Source of the DNA: Verrucomicrobiaceae bacterium UBA7681
GTDB lineage: Bacteria; Verrucomicrobiota; Verrucomicrobiia; Verrucomicrobiales; Verrucomicrobiaceae
Assembly (NCBI GenBank): GCA_002482965.1
Contig: DLGZ01000053.1
Span: 1-36,163, forward strand
Reading direction: 5' to 3'
DNA length: 36,163 bases
Shown: in pieces, positions 23,848 to 31,822 of the stretch
How positions within the stretch are numbered: the first letter of the stretch is position 1
Layout: every line of letters begins with the position of its first letter
Notes under the pieces: generated by a model
What the model was told of the DNA's origin: nothing
Database searches by the model: none
Seen by the model: the letters and a program-made list of their open reading frames with translations, nothing else
Position numbers and translations under genes: made by a program

Positions 23848-23922
23848 GGCTGGTTGAGGACAGCCAGCCCTACCTGCGCTGGGCATACGCATGCCCGGCG
23901 CGAGGCAGCGCGCTAGGTCCTC
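23848..23922. repeat. Nested inverted-repeat element (REP-like)
   Basis: Arms GAGGAC (23856-23861) and GTCCTC (23917-23922) enclose two hairpins. One is GGGCAT/ATGCCC with a 4-nt loop (23881-23896); the other is GCGCG/CGCGC with a 6-nt loop (23898-23913). A further GGCTGG/CCAGCC pair (23848-23869) overlaps the left arm. The multi-stem layout suggests a mobile REP/MITE-like sequence or a structured RNA. Confidence 0.45.
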
Positions 23923-23951
23923 CAAGCGCTGTCGAGCGTTGCCACGCGCCG

Positions 23952-23979
23952 CTTTCCGGAAAGGCGTTTTGAAAAACGC
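23952..23979. promoter_or_regulatory. Two abutting palindromes, candidate operators
   Basis: A perfect 12-bp palindrome CTTTCCGGAAAG (23952-23963) is directly followed by GCGTTTT-GA-AAAACGC (23964-23979; 7-bp arms). They lie about 90 nt upstream of the sugar isomerase start. Side-by-side dyads in a divergent region are typical of regulator binding sites; the regulator is unknown. Confidence 0.4.
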
Positions 23980-24067
23980 TATAGACTTGAGCAATTCAGA
24001 GCCTTGCGTTCCGGCAATCGTACACGCATGGCAACATGTGATGCACCACCAGCGTTTGGCTTCAACG

Positions 24068-25045
24068 ATGAAACCAACCGCCCTTTCTTTCTCACGCCGT
24101 CAATTCCTCGTCAGCACAGGCACCGCCTCGCTGTCGCTTTTTTCATCTGCAAACGCGGCTCCGTTCAAGACGGTGATCAAAAAAGCCAAGATCATCGGGA
24201 AGCCGGAGGAGAAGGTGCTGCGCGATCTCAAGGAAGCGGGATTCGATGGGGTGGAGGTTTCACATCTTTTCGATGACGAAACGGAAGCCAAAAAGGCGCG
24301 CGAACTCGTCGAAGGCATCGGTTTGAAAGTCCACTCGGTGCTGCGTGGCTGGGCTGAGTTCAACAGCGACGATCCGGGACGGGTGGCGGCGAGCTATGCG
24401 GTGACGGAGCAGGCGCTACGCACCGCGAACTGGCTGGGTGCAGAAACGATCCTGCTGGTGCCCTGCCGTGTGGGCGGACCGACGGTCAAGATGCCGGAAC
24501 CGTGGGAGTTTGATATCGAGTTCGATGAAAAAACGGGACATGTCAGCCGCGTGGTGAAGGGTGATAACGCGCCGTTTGAGCGCTACATGGCGCTGCAAAA
24601 TAAATCCACGGACGGATCCAAAGAACAGGTGACAAAGCTGATCCCACTGGCGGAAAAGCTGAATGTCATCATCGGGCTGGAAAACGTCTGGAACAATCTG
24701 TGGGTGCGCCCGGACCTGTACAAGAACTTTGTCGCGTCCTTCGATCATCCGTTTGTGAAGGCCTACTATGATGTGGGCAACCATGTGAAGTACCTTGTGC
24801 CGGTGCATGACTGGATCCACACGCTTGGCGGCCTCATCAAGAAGATCCACATCAAGGACTATGCGCTCGCTCCGGACAACCACAGCGGGAAGTTTGTGCA
24901 TCCGCGTGATGGCAGCATCGACTGGCCGAAGATGCGCCAGGCGCTGGACGATGTGGGCTACAATGGCTGGATCACGGTCGAGGACAACGGGCTGCCGCTG
25001 CCTGAGTTCAACGAGCGGCTGAACAAGATCATCGAAGGCGTGTGA
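24068..25045 (+). CDS. Exported sugar phosphate isomerase/epimerase-like TIM-barrel protein
   Basis: This is a 325-residue protein. It starts with a Tat-like signal (SRRQFLVSTGTASLSLFSSANA), which favours ATG 24068 over the longer frame from 23891. The mature part is a xylose-isomerase-like (AP endonuclease family 2) barrel: EAGFDGVEVSHL on the first beta-alpha unit, then IIGLENVWNN (Glu205), YYDVGNH (Asp235), IHIKDY (His261) and WITVEDNG (Glu305). These four residues match the usual metal-binding set, so it looks catalytically competent. Such proteins isomerise or epimerise sugars or act on 3-keto-sugars; the substrate is not evident. Tat export suggests that the cofactor is loaded before transport. 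It is divergent from the sulfatase and faces the carboxylesterase gene. Confidence 0.88.
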   Translation: MKPTALSFSRRQFLVSTGTASLSLFSSANAAPFKTVIKKAKIIGKPEEKVLRDLKEAGFDGVEVSHLFDDETEAKKARELVEGIGLKVHSVLRGWAEFNSDDPGRVAASYAVTEQALRTANWLGAETILLVPCRVGGPTVKMPEPWEFDIEFDEKTGHVSRVVKGDNAPFERYMALQNKSTDGSKEQVTKLIPLAEKLNVIIGLENVWNNLWVRPDLYKNFVASFDHPFVKAYYDVGNHVKYLVPVHDWIHTLGGLIKKIHIKDYALAPDNHSGKFVHPRDGSIDWPKMRQALDDVGYNGWITVEDNGLPLPEFNERLNKIIEGV

Positions 25046-25104
25046 ATTTCGGGGCCTGATACCATGATGCGTTAAAACAGGTCTGCCATCTGAGGCATGT
25101 TGGA

Positions 25105-25127
25105 GGCGGCTCGCCCCGCCGGGTTTT
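25105..25127 (+). terminator. Candidate Rho-independent terminator of the isomerase gene
   Basis: A GC-rich stem GGCGG/CCGCC with a 6-nt loop (25105-25120) is followed by GGG and TTTT (25124-25127). It lies 60 nt after the isomerase stop. The short T-run and the GGG spacer make it a weak candidate. Confidence 0.4.
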
Positions 25128-25131
25128 GCGC

Positions 25132-25179
25132 ACGCGTTAGGGATCGGGACGATCCCTCTCCTCCAGAGGGCTGACGCGT
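25132..25179. repeat. 48-nt three-way-junction inverted-repeat element
   Basis: Outer 9-bp arms ACGCGTTAG (25132-25140) and CTGACGCGT (25171-25179) pair fully with one T-G wobble. Inside are a GGATCG/CGATCC hairpin with a GGA loop (25141-25155) and a CTCT/AGAG hairpin with a 5-nt loop (25156-25168). Almost every base is paired. It lies between two convergent genes. An 8-C run follows (25180-25187). It could be a REP-like repeat, a transcript-end structure or a small RNA. Confidence 0.5.
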
Positions 25180-25197
25180 CCCCCCCCGAGGCGCGAA

Positions 25198-26061
25198 TCA
25201 GGGTTTTAGAATCTGGCCGATGAACTTGATCAGGGCCTGGGTCGCTGGATCATCGGGAAGGCCGAGGTCGTTGTTGAGCTTCGAATGATCGGTGCTTTTG
25301 GCACTAAAGACGGTGGCAGGAACATCGGCCGATTTGAGCAGGCTGCTCAACCGAAAGGCCTGGGCGGAATTGTCCGGCTGGGCGGCGACGTGGAGAATCA
25401 GGAATGGCGGGATGTTCTTGCCTTTCGCCACATGGGTGACGGCGGAGAAGTCTTTGTGCTTGGCGGGATCGTTGCCGAATTTTTCACGGTGGCCGTTCTT
25501 GGGCTGCTCCTGCCCATGCACGCGCCGCCGTGTCTCCGCTGTCTCGATGATGGCAGGGACATCGTAGGTGTCGCCGTCCACTGGGACGCAGCCGATGAGG
25601 CAGTCGAAGGATGCGCCTTCGGTCTTCAGGTAGCGATCGTCGATGCAAATGAGTGCGGCGAGCTGGGCACCGGCGGAGTGGCCGCCTACGAGCACGCGCT
25701 TGGGGTCGCCACCGTATTCAGCGATGTGTTTTTCCACCCAGCCGAAGGATTTCGCGACATCGCGGGTAAGCGTGCCCATGTCCACCTCGGGCAGGAGGCG
25801 GTAGTTGGTGGAGACAAAGATGAAGCCTTTGTCCATGAACCACTGCGGCTTGAGTTTCACATCTGACTTGCTGCCCTGCTCCCAACCGCCGCCGTGAATC
25901 CAGAACACCACGGGGAGATTTTTGGCGTTTGCAGGCGCGTAAATATCGAGCTGGTGACGTGCATTCCCGTCTTCGGCGTAGGGGATGTCGCGTTTGATAT
26001 TCTGGCCGTGCAAGGACGAAGCGAGCGTGCAGGCGACGAGGAATGACAGAAGTTGTTTCAT
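25198..26061 (-). CDS. Secreted carboxylesterase (BD-FAE/HSL-like alpha/beta hydrolase)
   Basis: This is a 287-residue protein with signal peptide MKQLLSFLVACTLASSLHG. After RDIPYAEDGNARHQLDIYAP it shows the oxyanion motif HGGGW (56-60), the nucleophile elbow GGHSAGA (Ser129) and a late STDHSKLN (His259). The acid is probably Asp230 in AAQPDNSAQ. HGGGW plus GHSAG identifies the hormone-sensitive-lipase/BD-FAE group of esterases, whose secreted members in polysaccharide degraders often remove acetyl or feruloyl groups from plant or algal glycans. The exact ester is not known. Its start faces the start of the unrecognised secreted protein across a 101-nt gap. Confidence 0.9.
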   Translation of the reverse strand: MKQLLSFLVACTLASSLHGQNIKRDIPYAEDGNARHQLDIYAPANAKNLPVVFWIHGGGWEQGSKSDVKLKPQWFMDKGFIFVSTNYRLLPEVDMGTLTRDVAKSFGWVEKHIAEYGGDPKRVLVGGHSAGAQLAALICIDDRYLKTEGASFDCLIGCVPVDGDTYDVPAIIETAETRRRVHGQEQPKNGHREKFGNDPAKHKDFSAVTHVAKGKNIPPFLILHVAAQPDNSAQAFRLSSLLKSADVPATVFSAKSTDHSKLNNDLGLPDDPATQALIKFIGQILKP

Positions 26062-26162
26062 GATTGTGGAACTACAACCAACGGCATCGGCGATGTCTTT
26101 TGCGAGTATGAATGGAAAAAAGAGCGCGTGAACAACGATCCTTTCTTAGTGCACCAAGCACG
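26062..26162. promoter_or_regulatory. Divergent intergenic region, presumed promoters
   Basis: These 101 nt lie between the carboxylesterase (-) and the secreted unknown protein (+). They are presumed to hold both promoters. Only a minor CATC/GATG dyad is visible and no clear promoter boxes. Confidence 0.3.
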
Positions 26163-27692
26163 ATGACCTTCATGATGATCCAGCCTGTTCATGTCCGTGT
26201 GTTTGTTCTGCTTCTTGTGAGCACGTGCCTAGCCGCAGTCCATAGCGCTGTAGCCGAGGTGAAAGTTGTCGGCATCATCGAGGACTTCGACGCGATGGCG
26301 GAAGGACCTTTTCAAAAGGGTTTTCTTGAGTCACCGCGCTGGAATGAAGAGCAGCGGCAGCGTGCACGCGAGTGGAGCCGCGTGGAGGTAGTGGATAAAG
26401 ATGAAGGGCATGCCCTGAGAGTCCGGGTGGGTGATCCGCAGGTGTTCGCGGATGGCGCCAAAGTGCTTCTCCGTCCAGGCGCCTATTTTCCGCCGGAGGC
26501 AGATGCGCTGCGCATCCGGATGAAGGTCATCAGCGGACGAGCCTCAATCCATGTCGGCGGGCCGACAGCCTATTATGGTAACAGCGATGTCTTCACCGAG
26601 CCGCAAATCATCCAGGCCGGGACCCAACCCGAATGGGTGGAGGTGCTGTGCCAGTTCAACCATCCCACCTGGCGCAACTACCGCCGCTCCGGCTTCAGCA
26701 CGGATGCGCCGCGAAATTACTACAGCCGCTGGGCGCAGGAGCCGATCGGTGTTTTTTTGAATGCTGATGCAAAAACGGAAGTGCTCATTGATCGCATCGA
26801 GCTCGTGGCACTCGGCGAAGGGAAACCTTTTGCGGCATTTTCACCTGCGCAAATTCAGGCGGTGAAGTCCATCGCGGATTTTGAAGATGGCAGGCGAGAC
26901 CAGATTTTTAATCTCTACATGGCCGCGGCTGAAACGGAGTGGTTTGAGGAATCCTGGAAACGAACGAAGCCGCTGCGCTTTGAGCCCATGCAAATCGCCA
27001 TCGCCAATACGGGAATGGCTGGCAAAAAGTCGCTGGAATGCCGTGGGCGAACGGCGGAGGAGGTGCACTGCACGGGCGTCCACACCACTGGCGTGGCCGG
27101 GGCCAATGCCGTCAGTGTCACGCTCAGCATTGATGCGCCTACGCAGCGTAACACGCTCGTGGGCGGCGGTGCCGTGGTGCCTGTGGATTTTCTGGTGTTC
27201 GTCGCGCCGAAGGGTGAAGCGTTTCCATGGTCGAGCCTTGGACCTGATGAAGCGTTGCGATCCAAAGGCGGGCCGGGATTTGACTATCAACTCACGCATC
27301 GTTTGATTGCCGCGCGCCCCGATCTCGATTTCGCCATGTATCAGACGCGCCGCTATCTGAAGCCGGGAGAATGGTCAAAACAGGTGCTGCCTGCGGCTGA
27401 CTTCACCTGCATCTATGGCCAGGGCGCGCTGCGTGAACGTTTTCTGAATCATGAGCCGCTGAACTGTGAGGAAGTGATTGCCGTGGCGTGGCTGAACCCC
27501 TGGTGCCGGCTCGGCCGCCGTGATGAGTCCATCGTCACGCGGGTAGATGAGATGTCGTTTGTCAAAGTGCCGGGTTTAGCGCGGGAGCATGCCTCCTTCT
27601 GGCAGGTGCCAGATATGGGGCTGCTGCGCCACCGTGATGAAGGCAAGGACGGCCAGCGCAAACGTCATGTGTGGCTGCAGGGTGATGAATGA
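26163..27692 (+). CDS. Secreted protein of unknown function, probable galactose-binding-like domains
   Basis: This is a 509-residue protein. The N-terminal MTFMMIQPVHVRVFVLLLVSTCLAAVHSAVA is a signal peptide and sets the start at 26163; an in-frame ATG at 26112 would place 17 residues before it. The first part has jelly-roll-like strands (GIIEDFDAMAEGPFQKG, DALRIRMKVISGRASIHVG, PEWVEVLCQFNHPTWRNY, TEVLIDRIELVALGEG), a carbohydrate-binding-like pattern. A second similar unit begins at about residue 240 (SIADFEDGRRDQIFNLY) and carries VSVTLSIDAP and an ADFTCIYGQG stretch. IEDFDAM and IADFEDG mark the two copies. No catalytic motif was identified. It may be a glycan-binding protein for the surrounding hydrolases, but that is inference. 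Confidence 0.7.
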   Translation: MTFMMIQPVHVRVFVLLLVSTCLAAVHSAVAEVKVVGIIEDFDAMAEGPFQKGFLESPRWNEEQRQRAREWSRVEVVDKDEGHALRVRVGDPQVFADGAKVLLRPGAYFPPEADALRIRMKVISGRASIHVGGPTAYYGNSDVFTEPQIIQAGTQPEWVEVLCQFNHPTWRNYRRSGFSTDAPRNYYSRWAQEPIGVFLNADAKTEVLIDRIELVALGEGKPFAAFSPAQIQAVKSIADFEDGRRDQIFNLYMAAAETEWFEESWKRTKPLRFEPMQIAIANTGMAGKKSLECRGRTAEEVHCTGVHTTGVAGANAVSVTLSIDAPTQRNTLVGGGAVVPVDFLVFVAPKGEAFPWSSLGPDEALRSKGGPGFDYQLTHRLIAARPDLDFAMYQTRRYLKPGEWSKQVLPAADFTCIYGQGALRERFLNHEPLNCEEVIAVAWLNPWCRLGRRDESIVTRVDEMSFVKVPGLAREHASFWQVPDMGLLRHRDEGKDGQRKRHVWLQGDE

Positions 27693-27713
27693 CCGCATGG
27701 CCAGCGGCGGTCA
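27690..27713. terminator. Hairpin at the convergent gene ends
   Basis: Seven-base arms TGACCGC (27690-27696, including the + strand stop codon) and GCGGTCA (27707-27713) enclose a 10-nt loop. No T-run follows on either strand. It may mark the 3' end between this gene and the convergent GH43-like gene. Confidence 0.3.
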
Positions 27714-27776
27714 CTTCGCGGGTGTTTTCAGCAGTTTCACAGGGATGTCCCACACGTCATCAATGGCCTCGTTAAT

Positions 27777-29258
27777 TCAATGCTCGAAGCGCAGGGAATA
27801 GAGATCGGCATCCGTGATGCGAAAGCGGAGGCGCACGGGCCTGCCCGCGACGTCACGCAAGTTGTCTTTGTTTTTCCAGGTGACGGTTCGCCGGATCTCG
27901 TTGCCAATGATTTTATTGCAATCACCTGCTGCGTATCCCGGCAAGGGTTTGCCGGCTTCGTCCAGAAGCTCTACCTGGATGCGGCCTGCGGCGGAAGTCC
28001 AGTAATTGAGCACGAGCTTTTCACCGCTGAAACGGATGGGCTTCGTCGTCACTGTGCCGCCGCTGTAGCCCGCGTGGATGGAAGCGAAGCCATCGGTGCG
28101 CAGGGAGTAGCGGCGGATTTGATGCGAGGGTATGGCGTAGTTGGTGGAGACGTAGAATGACATCTCAGCATCGCTGGTGGGGACGATGCCCATGGAGGCA
28201 AACAGGCTGCGGGCATGCCAGGCGCCGCGCTCCATGCCTGGGCGCACAAAGGCGTCCATGAAGGTGCGGTCATAGGTGGCTCCATCGCGGGTGGACATGA
28301 GCATCACATCACCGATTGAGTGGGCGATGGCGCGAGTCTCGGTTTTATAGGCCTCCAATTCCGCACGTGGGACGACTTCCTCGCTGATCATGCGATGCGG
28401 CATTGAGATCTGGATGTGAGGGGCGCGGAAATAGGGCATGGTGGCATTGGAGTAGAGATTGCGGGTCTTTTCTTCGCCGCTGAACTTCATGCGCACGGGC
28501 TCTGACCAGGTTTTGAAATCCTTGGAAACGGCACGGGCGATGGTGCGATAGGCATCTCTTGGTTTCGGATTTCCCGGTGTGCCGCCTTCGCTCCAGGCGC
28601 GCATGTAGATGGCGTAGCATTGCTCTGCTGGAAGCCAGCTCACGACATTGAGGGAGTCCAGCTTGTAACCGTCAAAGATGATTTCCTCGGAGTAGATTTT
28701 CCAATGGATGCCATCGGGCGAAACAAAACGGAGGAGCCCTTCCTCGCGGCCGGTGCCAGCGCCCACGGCTTTGTAGCGTTCCGCCGCAGGGATGCCAGGG
28801 CGGTCATCGAGCATGGCGGTGAAATTGACCGAGGTGCGGCGCGGGGTGGGGCCGAGAATGATGTTGTTGTCCGTGCTGCCTTCAAACGCGACGAGGCCCA
28901 GCTTTGGCTTCACCCATGCTTTTCCATCCTGGCTTTCAGCGTAACAGGTCACCTCGGTTCCGGCTTTGGTGATGCCAGTGTCCGTCTTGGTGCCGCCACG
29001 GTAGTAGAGGCGATAGGTGCCGCCGTCTTTGATCACGGTCATGTAGGCGGCGGAGAAGTTTCCTTCCCAAGGATTATCAAACACCATGCTGATCTCTTCC
29101 GGCTGCGGTTGGCCGAGTTGAAGAGTCGCGCCTTCCATGGTGTCGATGAGAGCGCGGTCGACGAAAATCTCCAAGCGGTCTCCAATGTCCGTCACGAGGT
29201 CAGCAGCGAGGGAGTGGGCGAATGATGCAAGAAGCGTGAGGCAGAGCAGGGTCTTCAT
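27777..29258 (-). CDS. Secreted GH43/GH32-like five-bladed propeller protein
   Basis: This is a 493-residue protein with signal peptide MKTLLCLTLLASFAHSLA, which fixes the start at 29258; the longer open frame lies inside the upstream gene. DRLEIFVDRALIDTMEG opens the mature part. Blade phrases follow: GGTYRLYYRGGT, VTCYAESQDGKAWVKP, GLLRFVSPDGIHWKI and TIARAVSKDFKTWSEPV. The repeated S-x-D-G/F-x-x-W ends of blades are typical of GH43/GH32/GH-J-like and related families. The C-terminal part (about 400-493) looks like a beta-sandwich (IRFSGEKLVLNYWTS, VRLRFRITDADLYSLRF). Catalytic acids could not be assigned. Its ATG overlaps the stop of the sialidase-like gene by four bases, so translation is probably coupled. 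Confidence 0.78.
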   Translation of the reverse strand: MKTLLCLTLLASFAHSLAADLVTDIGDRLEIFVDRALIDTMEGATLQLGQPQPEEISMVFDNPWEGNFSAAYMTVIKDGGTYRLYYRGGTKTDTGITKAGTEVTCYAESQDGKAWVKPKLGLVAFEGSTDNNIILGPTPRRTSVNFTAMLDDRPGIPAAERYKAVGAGTGREEGLLRFVSPDGIHWKIYSEEIIFDGYKLDSLNVVSWLPAEQCYAIYMRAWSEGGTPGNPKPRDAYRTIARAVSKDFKTWSEPVRMKFSGEEKTRNLYSNATMPYFRAPHIQISMPHRMISEEVVPRAELEAYKTETRAIAHSIGDVMLMSTRDGATYDRTFMDAFVRPGMERGAWHARSLFASMGIVPTSDAEMSFYVSTNYAIPSHQIRRYSLRTDGFASIHAGYSGGTVTTKPIRFSGEKLVLNYWTSAAGRIQVELLDEAGKPLPGYAAGDCNKIIGNEIRRTVTWKNKDNLRDVAGRPVRLRFRITDADLYSLRFEH

Positions 29259-30865
29259 GGTTTGACCGGCTCCACGTCGATGGTAAAACCACTCATCTTG
29301 GGTGCATCGTGCAGATAGAGCAGCCGTCCGGGGCTTATCTCGCGGATGCTGGTGTAATTGAAACCGGTCTTTTCGGAGACCACATGATGAGAGGGCCAGG
29401 TTTTGCCGCCATCCAGGCTGAACATGAGGCAGCTTGCGGGCCGGCCGTAACTGCAGGCGAGGACGCCGTTGCTCATGAGCACGAGATCGGGAAGCACTTT
29501 GCCGACTTCGAGATCGACGGGCTTGCTCCATGTCTTGCCGGAGTCATGAGAAAACATCTGCTTCATGAGTGAATTGCGGTCGCCACGGATCACGGCGGTT
29601 TGCTCGGTGGCGCTGAGGCGGACCACGGCAGGCTCGCCACCGGGGCCGACGGTGGAGAAGTGGTTCCACGTTTTGCCTTCATCGGTACTGCGAAGGAGGT
29701 GGGACCAGCGTTCCGTATTGTTGCGGCCATCGGGGCGTTTCACGCTCTTGCGAGTCCACACCACCATAGTGATGCCGCCGTCGTCGTCGTTCCAGATGTG
29801 GCGTTCACAGATGGTCTGGTCGCCCGCGGATTCATTCGTGTACTGCTTTGGCAGGATGATCTCATTGTCCGTCATCGTGAAGCTGGTGGCGTCTTCATTC
29901 AGTCGCACGGTCTTACCCACGACGCGGCCATCCGGCTGAGTGCGGGTCCAGCGTGAGATGCCGAGGATGGTGCCGTCCGGACGTCGCAGGCAGGGCAGCG
30001 GTGTGGTGTCGATTTTGTCGAGGCCGGGGATAGGCATCCAAGTTTTGCCTGCATCGGTGGATTTGAGCAGGCCATAGGGTTCATAGAAGGCATCCGGTCC
30101 TTGGGCGACACTCGCGAGGAGCAGGCCTTTGCCCATGTCATAGAGGTAAGGCCGCGTCTGCTTCACGTCTTCCCGTGGGATCAGCCATGGCTCGCTGATC
30201 GTGAGTTTGACCGGATCGGGTGGCAATGGCGCGGCGGCTTTGCGCACGCCGAGTTTCACCGACGACCAGATGGCTTCGCCAGTGGCAACCTTGGCGCTTG
30301 ATCCGAATTGAATGAAAGGCTCGGGTGAATCCGCAGGTTTCCAGAAGGCGTTTTGGCCCACCACTTTCTGCACGCCATCCACCCACATGCTCATGTCCGT
30401 GTCACGAATGATGAGACGATAGGTGTGAAACCGGTTCGAGGTGTCCATCGGGATGAAGCGGTCCGTGAAACTCGTCGCCTGCGCAGGGAACAAGACCAGG
30501 CCCTCCTGATGCCTGCCATCGCTGAGCTGCACCATCACTGGAGCGCCATCGCGCCAGGGCCAGAGGGAGGTGGCGGGTTTCTTGGATTGCGAGCCGGTGA
30601 TCGCGCCGGTTTTCACCGTGGCCTCGACGATAATTTCATCCCCAGGTTTTGCTTTCCAGGCAGCGCGGAAATGACCGAAGTCCTTGCCGTTATCGATGAG
30701 GTGCAGACCGTCGGCCTCTGCTTTTGCGTTCACCGTGCCGACCGTGGTCCAAGTCGAGTCAGGCAATGCTTTGCCATCGTAGTTAATGAGCCAGGTGATG
30801 TCATCAGCAGCGCTGAGCCGGCTGCTCAACGCGACAACGGCCCATGCTAAAAGCAGGAATTTCAT
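29255..30865 (-). CDS. Secreted LamG-like / sialidase (Asp-box) protein
   Basis: This is a 536-residue protein with signal peptide MKFLLLAWAVVALSSRLSA. Residues about 23-208 form a concanavalin-like sandwich (HLIDNGKDFGHFRAAWKA, FHTYRLIIRDTDMSMWVDG). Residues about 220-536 form a six-bladed propeller with four clean Asp boxes: STDAGKTW (269), STDEGKTW (393), SHDSGKTW (439) and SLDGGKTW (483). An RRPDGTILGISR segment and late Tyr (FNYTS) and Asp/His positions fit an exo-sialidase fold, but the Arg triad was not proven, so the sugar cleaved is uncertain. It begins 16 nt after the SGNH hydrolase and is coupled to the GH43-like gene, giving an esterase-sialidase-glycosidase order. Confidence 0.87.
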   Translation of the reverse strand: MKFLLLAWAVVALSSRLSAADDITWLINYDGKALPDSTWTTVGTVNAKAEADGLHLIDNGKDFGHFRAAWKAKPGDEIIVEATVKTGAITGSQSKKPATSLWPWRDGAPVMVQLSDGRHQEGLVLFPAQATSFTDRFIPMDTSNRFHTYRLIIRDTDMSMWVDGVQKVVGQNAFWKPADSPEPFIQFGSSAKVATGEAIWSSVKLGVRKAAAPLPPDPVKLTISEPWLIPREDVKQTRPYLYDMGKGLLLASVAQGPDAFYEPYGLLKSTDAGKTWMPIPGLDKIDTTPLPCLRRPDGTILGISRWTRTQPDGRVVGKTVRLNEDATSFTMTDNEIILPKQYTNESAGDQTICERHIWNDDDGGITMVVWTRKSVKRPDGRNNTERWSHLLRSTDEGKTWNHFSTVGPGGEPAVVRLSATEQTAVIRGDRNSLMKQMFSHDSGKTWSKPVDLEVGKVLPDLVLMSNGVLACSYGRPASCLMFSLDGGKTWPSHHVVSEKTGFNYTSIREISPGRLLYLHDAPKMSGFTIDVEPVKP

Positions 30866-30881
30866 GACTGGGGAAAACCGG

Positions 30882-31733
30882 TTACTTTTGCTTCACTGCT
30901 GAATTCTGTTTGGCCTTCTCAGCGGCAGCTTTGGCTTTGGCTTCAGCAGCTTTCTGCGCGGCTATGATGCCAGCGGCTTCGAGCGGCTGCCAGGAGGCTT
31001 TGGCTTTGTCGAGTTCGGCGGCGTTGAGGCCGAGTGCCTGCAGCACGCCGATGGCCATGAGCTTGTTGCCTTCTCCATTCATGTGGACGCCATCGCTGGT
31101 GAGCACTTTCACGTTGGGCTTGTTCTCGGCTTTGATGCGTTCCTGAAACATCGTGTTCAAGTCTGCGAGCGGGATTTTCTTTTCCTTTGCGAGTTCGCGG
31201 AGGAAAGAGTTGTAGGGGGCGATCAGGCCGTTTTCTTTGCTGTCGAGATTTTCTTGAATCACGGTGGCCGTGAGCATGACCGGCTTCACGCCTGCGGCCT
31301 GCGCCTGATCGATGATCGCGGTGATGTTCTTCTTGTAGGTGCCACGGGTGGCCACTTTGTCATCGTAAGTGCCGCTCTTTGCCATCGCATCATCAAGGGG
31401 CACGCCACGGGGACCGTGCCAGACGTCGTTCACGCCGCAGCTCAGGGTCATCCACTGCGGCTTCTTGCTTAGCACGTCCTTGTCGAGGCGTGCGAGCATC
31501 TGATCGGATTTATGGCCGCCGATACCTGCGGGAACAGGCTCGGCTTTGATGCCATTGGCTTCCAAACCGGCGATCACGAGACGCACGTAGCCTGCGGGAT
31601 TGCCCCAGCCGCCTGCTGTGATGGAATCGCCGAGGAAGGCGATTTTCTCGCCGTTTTTCACGGCGATTTCTGCTGTGCCTAGAGTGGGAATGAGAAGGGC
31701 GGCAGCGAGGAAGGGAAGGAGGAGGGTACGCAT
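30882..31733 (-). CDS. Secreted SGNH/GDSL hydrolase with Ala/Lys helical tail
   Basis: This is a 283-residue protein with signal peptide MRTLLLPFLAAALLIPTLGTA; the start at 31733 is chosen over a longer frame from 31826. All four SGNH blocks are present: FLGDSIT (Ser37), PAGIGGHKS (Gly72/73), SCGVNDVW (Asn102) and TSDGVHMN (Asp214, His217). It is therefore a competent esterase, probably deacetylating glycans outside the cytoplasm. The last 30 residues (about 255-283) are an Ala/Lys-rich helix (AAQKAAEAKAKAAAEKAK), unusual for this family and similar in composition to coiled coils in the two genes upstream. It is followed 16 nt later by the LamG/sialidase gene. Confidence 0.93.
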   Translation of the reverse strand: MRTLLLPFLAAALLIPTLGTAEIAVKNGEKIAFLGDSITAGGWGNPAGYVRLVIAGLEANGIKAEPVPAGIGGHKSDQMLARLDKDVLSKKPQWMTLSCGVNDVWHGPRGVPLDDAMAKSGTYDDKVATRGTYKKNITAIIDQAQAAGVKPVMLTATVIQENLDSKENGLIAPYNSFLRELAKEKKIPLADLNTMFQERIKAENKPNVKVLTSDGVHMNGEGNKLMAIGVLQALGLNAAELDKAKASWQPLEAAGIIAAQKAAEAKAKAAAEKAKQNSAVKQK

Positions 31734-31766
31734 GGTGGTTGGAGCTGGATTGATACAACAGGCTAA

Positions 31767-31778
31767 CGCAGCGCTGCG
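31767..31778. promoter_or_regulatory. 12-bp perfect palindrome ahead of the SGNH gene
   Basis: CGCAGCGCTGCG lies in the 89-nt gap between the cytochrome/WD40 stop and the SGNH start. It may be a regulator site giving the last three genes their own promoter. Weak evidence. Confidence 0.25.
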
Positions 31779-31822
31779 AGCATCCTTTCTCCCGGCTTCA
31801 CCCCGCACCCGATTTGCGTCTA

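Larger units (their letters stand above)
23705..24067. promoter_or_regulatory. Divergent intergenic region rich in inverted repeats
   Basis: These 363 nt lie between the divergent sulfatase (-) and sugar isomerase (+) genes and should hold both promoters. No gene is supported in it. The first part (23711-23840) shows nothing recognisable. The middle and the right part hold stacked inverted repeats described separately. Clear sigma-70-like boxes could not be chosen. Confidence 0.5.

Noticed and set aside
23701..23994. 97-codon minus-strand frame in the divergent intergenic region
   Set aside because: It runs through the nested inverted repeats, has no start context or domain, and looks like translated repeat DNA.
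25180..25187. Run of eight C residues as a phase-variation tract
   Set aside because: It lies between convergent gene ends, not within a coding region or promoter, so slippage would have no obvious effect.
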